A DNA stretch of 53,081 bases from Alphaproteobacteria bacterium. Its GTDB lineage: Bacteria > Pseudomonadota > Alphaproteobacteria > TMED109. This document shows positions 8,741-15,719 of the stretch, piece by piece. The position numbers and the translations under genes were made by a program. The notes beneath the pieces are model-generated. The model saw only the letters and a program-made list of their open reading frames with translations, had not been told where the DNA came from and searched no databases. Location of the stretch: NCBI GenBank assembly GCA_022825235.1, contig JAJDYI010000087.1, positions 1 to 53,081 on the forward strand, read 5' to 3'. The stretch's first letter is position 1, and each line of letters begins with the position of its first letter.

Positions 8741-9271
8741 ATGCATCTGAAATTTGCCATTCTGTTGGTTCTCGCGTCGTCCGTTGCGTTGATGGGGTGT
8801 GAGCGGCTCCAAGGCACGCTCGGCATCGGCAAGATTTCACCCAATCCGCTCAGGGTGATCCGCCAGGACCCGCTCGCGGTTCCCCCCAATCTGGAGCTCC
8901 GCCCCCCGCTTACCGTGGCGGAAGCCGGGTCCGAACTGGACGAGGGCCGGACCGTCGAGGAAGGGACGGAAGCCTCCAGGGGCGAGGCCGCGATGCTCGA
9001 TGCCGCCGCCGCCCACGACGTCGCCCCACAGATCCGACAGCTGCTCGAACGCGACCGCGCGCTCAGAGAGGCGGAAGAGGAAGACGACGGAGGCTTGTTG
9101 GGGATGCTGGACGTCTTCGACTGGTTCGAAGATGACGATGTCGGAGACGTGTCCGTGGAGACACCTGTCGAAGACGTGTCCGAGGAGACTCCGCCTGCCC
9201 AACCGGAACCCGATGAGGAGAGCGAGGGGGGCGGACTGCTCGATTGGCTGGATATCTTCGACTGGTTTTGA
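8741..9271 (+). CDS. bamF: DUF3035 lipoprotein, BamF-like outer-membrane assembly subunit
   Basis: A 176-residue predicted lipoprotein. A short signal peptide ends in a lipobox-like ALMG followed by Cys19. Next comes the DUF3035 hallmark, with NPLRVIRQDPLAVPPN leading into LELRPP; this family is described in alphaproteobacteria as BamF, a BAM complex lipoprotein. The gene directly follows lspA with 8 bases between, a common pairing in that class. The C-terminal half is very acidic and contains two near-copies of a LL-x2-LD-x-FDWF motif, one at the extreme C terminus. The family assignment is fairly safe; the BamF role is carried over from the family. Confidence 0.78.
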   Translation: MHLKFAILLVLASSVALMGCERLQGTLGIGKISPNPLRVIRQDPLAVPPNLELRPPLTVAEAGSELDEGRTVEEGTEASRGEAAMLDAAAAHDVAPQIRQLLERDRALREAEEEDDGGLLGMLDVFDWFEDDDVGDVSVETPVEDVSEETPPAQPEPDEESEGGGLLDWLDIFDWF

Positions 9272-9391
9272 CAACGACGAAGAATGAATTTGGCGATACC
9301 GAGCCGCACACGTCTGGAATGTGGGCATCGGAGCCGGCAAGAACTCCCCTGCTGAGACCACGCGATTGACCTGACCGTCCCGTGCACGCAG

Positions 9392-9413
9392 GGCGGGCGG
9401 GACCACGCCCGCC
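9392..9413. other. Hairpin in the 394-base gap after bamF
   Basis: A perfect 7-bp stem (GGCGGGC 9392-9398 with GCCCGCC 9407-9413) with an 8-base loop lies 120 bases after the bamF stop. It could end the ribF-bamF transcript but has no T-run. Elsewhere in 9272-9665 I see no convincing gene. A TATGAT hexamer at 9568-9573 has no matching -35 and may or may not serve the gene at 9666. Confidence 0.3.
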
Positions 9414-9665
9414 TCCCGTTGGCGCCGGGGAATCAATCCCGACGGAAACGGGGCAACCTGCTCCGCGCCAGCGAAGGAGTGAACGCGCGAGCGCCCGGCG
9501 CCCACGGGAAGGTGGCGGCTGCTGGGCGCGGGTTTCCGGCGAGCCCGCAGCCACACGGGACATCGCTTATGATTGCGCCCGCGACTTGCGGCCGGCCGCA
9601 GGATCGCCGGTACCGCTTCGGTGTCGCAGTCCACGTTTCCGTCCGGTGTCCAATCGGTCTAGGCC

Positions 9666-10493
9666 ATGGCTCAACGTCCACACCTCCCGCGGTCCGGTCG
9701 TCTTCTGGCAGCGCTGGCCATCGCGCTGCCGGCATGTCTCGCTGTCCCCTCGACGGCAATCGCCGATTCCCACACGCCAGAGGAGATGGGCCTGCAGATC
9801 GCGCTGCAGGCGCAGGCGCGTGGAGAAGGCTTCGGCGACTTCACCGCACGGCAAACCATGATCCTGCGCAATCGGCAAGGCCAGGAAAGCCAGCGCGATC
9901 TGCGCATGAAAGTGCACGAAGTGGGCGGGGACGGCGACAAGACCATGTTCGTGTTCGACCAGCCGCGCGACGTGAAAGGGACCGCGTTTCTCGTCCACGC
10001 CCATCCACACGATGCCGACGACCAGTGGCTCTACCTCCCGGCATTGAAGCGGGGGAAGCGAATTAGCTCATCCAACCGTTCCGGATCATTTGTGGGGAGT
10101 GAGTTCGCCTACGAGGACATGACGAACCAGGACGTCGAAAAGTTCACCTACAAGTACCTGCGTGACGAAGCCTGCGGCAACCTGACCTGTTCGGTTACCG
10201 ATCGGGTCCCGGTCGGCAAGGGGTCAGGCTACAGCCGTCGAGTCGTCTGGCAGGACCGGGACGAACTCCGGATATGGAAGGTCGAATACTACGACCGCAA
10301 GAACGCGCACCTGAAGACGCTCGCCATCTCGGATTATCAGCTGTACCTGGACCACTGTTGGTTCGCGGGCACGATGGACATGGTCGACCACCTGACCGGG
10401 AAGAGCACGGCACTGAACTGGTCCGACTACGAGTTTCAAACCGGTCTTGACGACGGTGACTTCACGCAGACCAGCCTGAGACGGGCGTGCTGA
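9666..10493 (+). CDS. Periplasmic outer-membrane lipoprotein-sorting-like protein (LolA-like fold)
   Basis: A 275-residue exported protein with a signal peptide (basic start, hydrophobic core to about residue 28, AIA before Asp35). The body resembles the outer-membrane lipoprotein-sorting family: MxLRN-type strand pairs, MFVFDQPRDVKGTAFL, WLYLPALKRGKRI, then FVGSEFAYEDM, and a late YYDRKN...LKTL strand. These proteins are half-barrels that bind acyl chains and usually sit beside lipid or RND-type exporters. Here no exporter is adjacent; instead the stop overlaps the start of a beta-barrel gene (TGATG), suggesting a two-part envelope function. The substrate is unknown. Confidence 0.72.
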   Translation: MAQRPHLPRSGRLLAALAIALPACLAVPSTAIADSHTPEEMGLQIALQAQARGEGFGDFTARQTMILRNRQGQESQRDLRMKVHEVGGDGDKTMFVFDQPRDVKGTAFLVHAHPHDADDQWLYLPALKRGKRISSSNRSGSFVGSEFAYEDMTNQDVEKFTYKYLRDEACGNLTCSVTDRVPVGKGSGYSRRVVWQDRDELRIWKVEYYDRKNAHLKTLAISDYQLYLDHCWFAGTMDMVDHLTGKSTALNWSDYEFQTGLDDGDFTQTSLRRAC

Positions 10494-11755
10494 TGTCCGC
10501 CCGGGCGCTCTTTCGGTCCGCCGTCTGGACAGCCGCGTGCACCTGCTTCGCACTGACGGCTCGGGAGGCTCGGGCAGAATCCGAGTTCGCCTACGAGGAG
10601 GTCTCCGGCCGGATCGGTATCGAGACCCGGGTGTTCCCGGAGTCGGCGCTGCATCCCGGCCAAGCCTCGCACTCGGCCGGCGTGGTCCTCCATCCCAAGC
10701 TGTATCTCGAGGATGCGGACGGCAAGAGCGTGACGGTCGCACCGTTTTTTCGCTATGACAGCGCCGATCCGCGCCGCACGAAGGCCGACCTTCGGGAGGC
10801 CTTCGTGCTGCTCTTCGGTGAAGCCGGCAACAACGAATGGGAACTGCGGGTGGGCATCGATCAGGTGTTTTGGGGAGTCGCGGAGTCCCGGCACCTGGTC
10901 GACATCATCAATCAGGTGGACCTGATCGAGAACCCGAACGAGGAAATCAAGCTGGGGCAGCCGATGGCCCATCTCACCTGGTCCGGCGACTGGGGGGTAC
11001 TGGAACTGTTCGGCCTCTCGTTCCACCGGCCGCGAACCTTTCCCGGAGCGGACGGCCGCCTGCGTGCCGTGTTCATCATCGATGATGAGCACGTGACGTA
11101 TGAGAGTGCGGCCGAGGAGCGGCATCTGGACCTGGCGGTGCGCTACACGCACAGCTTCGGCCTCGTCGATGTCGGCTTGAGCGCATTCGACGGCACCAAC
11201 CGCGAGCCCACGTTCTGCCTTCCCTGTCTTCTGGCGAACCCCGGCAGTGCCCTCCCGCAGCACTACGAACAGATCCGCCAATTCGGGCTGGACTCCCAGA
11301 TCACGGTCGACGCCTGGCTGCTGAAGCTCGAGGCGATCAGGCGGACCGGCTTTCGGAACCTTTTCGACGTGGAGGAGAACTACAGCGCGTTTGTCGTGGG
11401 CGGCGAATACGCCTTCTACTCTGTCTGGGACTCGCCGGCAGACCTCAGCGTGTTGGCCGAATGGAACTACGATGAACGCGAAGAACGGGCCACCAACGTC
11501 TTCCAGAACGATATCTTTCTTGGCGCCCGTTACGCGTGGAACGACGTGCAAAGCACGGACGTCACGATCGGGCTGCTGGAGGACGTCGATTTCGGAACGC
11601 GGACACTCTCTCTCGAGTTCAACCGGCGCCTGACGGACAACTGGGTACTGAACGTGGAGGCCACCGCCTTTCTGAAGATCGGTGAAGAGGATTTCCTGCA
11701 GCGTGACCTGAAGAACGACAGTTTCGTGGGGGCAAACCTCAGCTACAACTATTGA
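10493..11755 (+). CDS. Predicted outer-membrane beta-barrel protein
   Basis: A 420-residue exported protein. The signal peptide ends near residue 28 (REARA before ESEF). The mature part is rich in alternating amphipathic strands with aromatic girdles (for example LELFGLSFHRPR, YAFYSVW, LSVLAEWNYD) and ends NLSYNY, with the C-terminal aromatic residue expected of BAM substrates. A CLPC pair near residue 245 could form a disulfide in a loop. It starts at the ATG overlapping the upstream stop (an in-frame GTG lies 6 bases earlier). No specific family is recognised; it resembles the long-chain porin/DUF1302 style but not convincingly. Probably works with the LolA-like protein encoded before it. 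Confidence 0.75.
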   Translation: MSARALFRSAVWTAACTCFALTAREARAESEFAYEEVSGRIGIETRVFPESALHPGQASHSAGVVLHPKLYLEDADGKSVTVAPFFRYDSADPRRTKADLREAFVLLFGEAGNNEWELRVGIDQVFWGVAESRHLVDIINQVDLIENPNEEIKLGQPMAHLTWSGDWGVLELFGLSFHRPRTFPGADGRLRAVFIIDDEHVTYESAAEERHLDLAVRYTHSFGLVDVGLSAFDGTNREPTFCLPCLLANPGSALPQHYEQIRQFGLDSQITVDAWLLKLEAIRRTGFRNLFDVEENYSAFVVGGEYAFYSVWDSPADLSVLAEWNYDEREERATNVFQNDIFLGARYAWNDVQSTDVTIGLLEDVDFGTRTLSLEFNRRLTDNWVLNVEATAFLKIGEEDFLQRDLKNDSFVGANLSYNY

Positions 11756-11912
11756 GGCCCTTCCCCCGTACGCGCCGGACCGGGGTGTCGGCTCGAAAGG
11801 AGCAGCAGCAACAGCGATTCGGCACCTCGCCGAACCGGGCAACCCGGGCTCTTGACGCTGCACCCTGCCAGCCGTGATGGTACCGCACGCTGCGGCCCCG
11901 GTCCCTTGACGG

Positions 11913-11928
11913 CACGCTATCGAGCGTG
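11913..11928. terminator. Hairpin downstream of the beta-barrel gene
   Basis: A 6-bp perfect stem (CACGCT with AGCGTG) closes an ATCG tetraloop, about 160 bases after the stop at 11755. A second small hairpin (CCGGG-CAA-CCCGG) lies at 11835-11847. Either could end the 9666-11755 transcript; neither has a T-run. I see no gene between 11756 and 12105. Confidence 0.25.
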
Positions 11929-12105
11929 ATTGTCGAACGGCGCCCGCCGACCCCGGGCCCATCGCGTGAACCTGCGTTGCACTATCCGGCCAAGGGACTG
12001 GCCCCGGGCGGTCGGTACAGCGATCGTTCGTGTCAACCAGCCCTTTACCTGGCGTGACGCAGAGATACTTCGGCCTGCGTCGGTATCAACAACGCCGTGT
12101 ACCCA

Positions 12106-12134
12106 TTGACATTTTGACCCCGGCTAGGTAATTT
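12106..12134 (+). promoter_or_regulatory. Sigma-70-type promoter, TTGACA-N17-TAATTT
   Basis: An exact TTGACA at 12106-12111 is followed after 17 bases by TAATTT at 12129-12134, inside a short AT-rich patch. This is the best -35/-10 pair seen in the window. Transcription would begin near 12141 and run toward ispA and the hopanoid genes. Confidence 0.6.
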
Positions 12135-12140
12135 GGTTCA

Positions 12141-12509
12141 CGTGTGTTGATGAGTACTGATCGAGCGCGAATGCCGTTGCCCAACGAGCCGTTGCTGTAC
12201 GGGGCATCGTCCGTTGACCGTCTATCGCGATGCCCGTTCCGTGGCAGGTATCGCCCCGGCCGCCGCTTGCCGGAAGCGAGCCGGAGTGTCGTGCGGCCTG
12301 ATGCCGGAATTCCGGCCTCTCAGTCGCCGTAGCACGCAGTATCGAACCGGCCAGCCAATAGTGCCTCCCGCCGCGTACTTCATCGGCAGAGCTGACCGTT
12401 CAGGCTTTGCGCACGATGACGCGCGGGCGGTGGCGCCAACGTCCTGCCGGTGCGAAGGGGCGCTGCCCCGGCAGGACGCATGGCGGTCCGCAACACGCCG
12501 AGCCAAACG
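12141..12509 (+). promoter_or_regulatory. Long structured leader upstream of ispA
   Basis: About 370 bases separate the predicted transcription start from the ispA ATG, with no convincing gene; a 60-codon frame at 12150-12332 lacks a ribosome site. Several structures are visible. CGTTG occurs at 12175-12179 and 12190-12194 on either side of CAACG at 12182-12186, so the pairings are mutually exclusive. An 8-bp stem joins GGGCATCG (12202-12209) and CGATGCCC (12228-12235). There is a 14-bp palindrome at 12303-12316 and an 11-bp stem at 12440-12478. It could be a regulatory leader or carry a separate small RNA; no known riboswitch family is recognised. Confidence 0.4.
12440..12478 (+). other. 11-bp perfect hairpin just before the ispA coding region
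   Basis: CGTCCTGCCGG at 12440-12450 pairs perfectly with CCGGCAGGACG at 12468-12478 across a 17-base loop. The right arm contains the AGGA closest to an alternative ispA start at 12480 and ends two bases before it. The structure could block initiation at 12480 or end transcription early; no T-run follows. Confidence 0.5.
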
Positions 12510-13403
12510 ATGACGCCGGCCACCCAGATGGGATCCGTCCTGACCGCATTTGGTGACCGGATCGAAACGGTTCTGGACAGCCTCTTGCCTGCCTCGGGCA
12601 GCGCCGAGCGCCTATATCAAGCTATGCGTTACGCACTGTTCGGCGGCGGAAAGTACCTTCGCCCGTATATCGTCGATGCTTCCGCCGACATTTTCGAGGT
12701 GCCCCAAGTCGCAAGCCTGCGAACCGGGGCGGCGGTGGAAATGATTCACGCGTATTCGCTGGTCCACGACGATCTCCCGGCCATGGACGATGACGACCTG
12801 CGGCGCGGGCGGGCGACGTGCCACCGTGCCTTCGATGAGGCGACCGCCATTCTGGCCGGCGACGCCCTGTTGACGCTGGCGTTCCAGACGCTGGCGGCAC
12901 CTGAAACCCACTCCGACGCGAGCGTTCGCGCTGATCTGGTGGCCTCGCTCGCGGATTCTGCGGGCGGAAGGGGAATGGTGGGCGGTCAGATGATTGACCT
13001 GGAAAGCGAGCATGTACAGGTGGGCGCGGCCGCGATCCGTGACATCATGCGGCTGAAGACCGGCGCCCTGCTGACTTTTTCGGCGATGGCTGGCGCGATC
13101 CTGGGCCAGGCAGATGCCCGGGCCCGCGAATCCCTGCGGAACTTTGGATCCGATCTCGGGCTCGCGTTCCAGATGAAGGATGACCTGCTGGACGTTGAAG
13201 GTGATGAAGAGAGCCTGGGCAAGCGGGTGGCAAAGGACGCGGAAGCCGGCAAGGCGACGCTGGTCTCGCTCCTCGGGGTGGAAGGAGCTCGCCGAGAGGC
13301 ACGCCGCATGTCCGATGCGGCGTTGGCCCACCTTGACTGCTTTGGGACGCGCGCCGACCGCCTCCGCGCGGTGGCCGACTTCGTGCTCGCGCGCGACCAC
13401 TAG
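12510..13403 (+). CDS. ispA: Farnesyl diphosphate synthase (short-chain polyprenyl synthase)
   Basis: Condenses dimethylallyl and isopentenyl diphosphates to geranyl and farnesyl diphosphate, the precursor for squalene and hopanoids. The 297-residue protein has GGKYLRP, the first aspartate-rich motif DDLPAMDDDD, GDALLTLAF, and the second aspartate-rich motif DDLLD. Lysines follow in GKRVAKDAEAGKATLVSLLG. Length fits the E. coli enzyme when the ATG at 12510 is used; in-frame starts at 12480 and 12450 exist, but 12480 abuts a strong hairpin. It heads a run with hpnC, hpnD and hpnE, which use its product. Confidence 0.93.
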   Translation: MTPATQMGSVLTAFGDRIETVLDSLLPASGSAERLYQAMRYALFGGGKYLRPYIVDASADIFEVPQVASLRTGAAVEMIHAYSLVHDDLPAMDDDDLRRGRATCHRAFDEATAILAGDALLTLAFQTLAAPETHSDASVRADLVASLADSAGGRGMVGGQMIDLESEHVQVGAAAIRDIMRLKTGALLTFSAMAGAILGQADARARESLRNFGSDLGLAFQMKDDLLDVEGDEESLGKRVAKDAEAGKATLVSLLGVEGARREARRMSDAALAHLDCFGTRADRLRAVADFVLARDH

Positions 13404-13682
13404 ATGACGGGGCCCGAAATAGCCCCGACGGCGGACCGGTGCGCTTCCGAGCGGGCGGGCGGGGCTTCGCTGCGGCCAGCCACAGCAGGCCGCCGCCGAG
13501 ACGGCCGCCCGACGCTCGACGACCCGCTCTGAGCGCGGAGCGGCGAGCGTGCGTGCGGGGCGGATCGGCCAGGCGATCCACGGCGGCCGGGCAGCGCGGC
13601 GGCGCCTGTCTTCTCCCGGGGCCTTCTTTGCGGGATTATCGGTTGAACCGGGCGGGCACGCCCCGACGCGCTGAACGAGGAA

Positions 13683-14576
13683 ATGGCGGCCGCTATGGAA
13701 ACTCCGTCCGGTAAGACCGCTGCGGACGAGAATTTTCCGGTTGGTTCCTGGCTGCTGCCGGCGCGGCTCCGGCCGCATATCGCGACATTCTACGCGTATG
13801 CCCGGGCCATCGACGACATCGCTGACAACCCGGACCTGCAACCGGACGACAAGATCCGACGTCTGGAAGGCTTCGCTGCCGCGGTGTCTGGCGCGGATAC
13901 CACCAGTCCGGGACTTCACGCGGCCCACGCCATCCGTCGAAGCCTGGCGGCTACAGATGTCCCGCACCAGCACTGCCTGGATTTGGTCAGCGCGTTCAAG
14001 CAGGACGCAATCAAGCTGCGCTACGAGAGCTGGAACGACCTGATCGGCTACTGCAACTTGTCAGCCGCGCCTGTCGGACGCTACCTCATCGACCTGCACG
14101 GGGAGAGCCCGGCGACGTACCCGGCCTCGGACGCGCTCTGCAACGCGCTGCAGGTCGTCAACCACTTGCAGGATTGCGGGGACGACTTCAGAGCCCTCAA
14201 CCGGGTCTATCTCCCTCAGAACTGGATGGCGGCAGCAGAGGTCGATGTTTCGACGCTGGGGGGAAGTCAGGCGACGGACGCCCTGCGCCGCGTGCTGAAC
14301 CGCTGCCTCGATGCGACGGACCTGCTGCTCATTCGCGCCAGTCGTCTCCCGTGCCAGCTCCGGGATGTCCGCCTCGCGATGGAAAGCGCGACGATCATCG
14401 CCATCGCGAAGCGGCTTAGCGCGGAATTACGGCGACGGGATCCGCTGGCGGAGCGGGTAGTACTGACGAAAGCCCAGTTCCTTGGCTGCGGCGTGTCGGG
14501 AGTCGGTCAAGCCTTGTACCAGAGAATTCCCCGCTGGCTCGGCGCAATGGCCAGCCGGCCGTCGTCGGTTGACTAG
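13683..14576 (+). CDS. hpnC: Squalene synthase HpnC (hydroxysqualene synthase)
   Basis: In the three-enzyme bacterial squalene route HpnC turns presqualene diphosphate into hydroxysqualene. The 297-residue protein begins with the family signature ENFPVGSWLLPARLR and has the first aspartate motif ARAIDDIADNPD. YCNLSAAPVGRYLIDLHGE follows, then the second motif region NHLQDCGDDF (DxxDD-type) and VYLP. The ATG at 13683 follows GAGG very closely; an in-frame ATG at 13695 is an alternative. A 279-base GC-rich gap separates it from ispA and holds no clear gene. hpnD and hpnE follow. Confidence 0.93.
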   Translation: MAAAMETPSGKTAADENFPVGSWLLPARLRPHIATFYAYARAIDDIADNPDLQPDDKIRRLEGFAAAVSGADTTSPGLHAAHAIRRSLAATDVPHQHCLDLVSAFKQDAIKLRYESWNDLIGYCNLSAAPVGRYLIDLHGESPATYPASDALCNALQVVNHLQDCGDDFRALNRVYLPQNWMAAAEVDVSTLGGSQATDALRRVLNRCLDATDLLLIRASRLPCQLRDVRLAMESATIIAIAKRLSAELRRRDPLAERVVLTKAQFLGCGVSGVGQALYQRIPRWLGAMASRPSSVD

Positions 14577-14581
14577 TGGTC

Positions 14582-14824
14582 ATGGGCGCCACGATGGCGG
14601 TCCTCCGTGGAGGGGTTCCCCGTGGCGCCGATGCCCGGCCCCATACTGTGTGGCCCCGAGGCTGCGCGGTGGAATTCGAGGACCGCGCTGGCCGCGTTTG
14701 CCTAACGGTGGTCGCAACGAGGGAGTCTGACGTTCCTCACCCGCAGTCAACCTGCCCGCCAGAGGAGGCGAGTCGTCAGAGCAGAAACCCGGACTTGCGC
14801 GCCGAAGGAGAGGCCCCCTGGTGA
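14582..14824 (+). CDS. Possible small protein between hpnC and hpnD
   Basis: An 80-codon open frame fills the gap between hpnC and hpnD exactly. An alternative GTG start at 14576 overlaps the hpnC stop, and the frame's TGA overlaps the hpnD GTG. Such tight junctions are usual for real genes in this window. Against it, there is no ribosome site, no recognised domain, and no such gene in the hopanoid clusters I know. It has no signal peptide or membrane segment. It may simply be spacer that happens to be open. Confidence 0.22.
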   Translation: MGATMAVLRGGVPRGADARPHTVWPRGCAVEFEDRAGRVCLTVVATRESDVPHPQSTCPPEEASRQSRNPDLRAEGEAPW

Positions 14825-15708
14825 ACCCGCAGCCCCGCTACCCACGACCTCAGCCCAACGCGGCGGCGACCGCGCCTGAGCCCAGAACCCATGTCAACAA
14901 TGTGGTGGCGCGGTCGGGCACGTCGTTTCTCTGGGGATTGCGCGTGCTCCCTTCGGAACGTCGCCGGGCGATGCATGCGATCTACGCGTTCTGCCGCGAG
15001 GTTGACGACATCGCCGATGAGCCCGGGCCGGTCGATGACAAGGCACGCGCGCTGGCTGCGTGGCGGGAAGAGATCGGGCGCCTGTATGCGGGGCAGCCGA
15101 CGTGGCCGACCACGAAGGAACTCCTGCAGCCAGTGCAGCGTTTTGACCTACCGCAACGAGAGTTCCTTGCCGTGATCGACGGAATGGAAATCGACGCGGC
15201 TCCCACCGTGCAGATGCATAGTCTGGCCGACCTCCTGAGCTACTGCCGAAAAGTGGCGGGCGCTGTGGGCATGCTGTCGATACATGCATTCGGCGTACCC
15301 CGGCATCCCGGACCACTGATCGCCAAGAATCTGGGCAACGCCCTGCAGCTCACCAACATCCTCCGTGACCTGAAGGAGGACGCGGCCCTGCAGCGCCTCT
15401 ACGTGCCCCTGGATCTGCTGCGCAGCCATCACGTGGCGACGCGGCCGGCAAGCGCCGTCCTCGATGATCCCGGGTTTCCCGCCGTCTGTGCCCACCTGGC
15501 CGGCGTTGCCCGTGGCTACTACGCGGAAGCAGACCGGCTGCTGAGCGAACTTGGATGGCGGAAAATGCGGCCGGCGGCGCTCATGATGGCGGTCTACCGC
15601 GAGACACTGGACCGTTTGGAGCGTCGCGGCTGGAACCACATCGGTGACCCCATTCGCCTCACGCCCGCGCGGAAGCTGTACCTGGCACTTCGGTACGGTC
15701 TCCTCTAG
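14821..15708 (+). CDS. hpnD: Presqualene diphosphate synthase HpnD
   Basis: Joins two farnesyl diphosphates into presqualene diphosphate, the first step of the HpnCDE squalene route. The 295-residue protein shows YAFCREVDDIADE (first aspartate motif) and YCRKVAGAVGMLSIHAFG. The second motif lies in LTNILRDLKEDA, followed by RLYVPLDLL. The GTG start at 14821 is supported by AAGGAGAG about 9 bases upstream, one of the clearer ribosome sites here. Related to hpnC by descent but with a full RDxxED-type second motif. Twelve bases precede hpnE. Confidence 0.94.
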   Translation: MNPQPRYPRPQPNAAATAPEPRTHVNNVVARSGTSFLWGLRVLPSERRRAMHAIYAFCREVDDIADEPGPVDDKARALAAWREEIGRLYAGQPTWPTTKELLQPVQRFDLPQREFLAVIDGMEIDAAPTVQMHSLADLLSYCRKVAGAVGMLSIHAFGVPRHPGPLIAKNLGNALQLTNILRDLKEDAALQRLYVPLDLLRSHHVATRPASAVLDDPGFPAVCAHLAGVARGYYAEADRLLSELGWRKMRPAALMMAVYRETLDRLERRGWNHIGDPIRLTPARKLYLALRYGLL

Positions 15709-15719
15709 CAGTTGCAGCC

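Noticed and set aside
12150-12332. 60-codon frame just after the 12106 promoter
   Set aside because: No ribosome site, no recognisable composition, and it overlaps the inverted repeats of the leader; better treated as untranslated.
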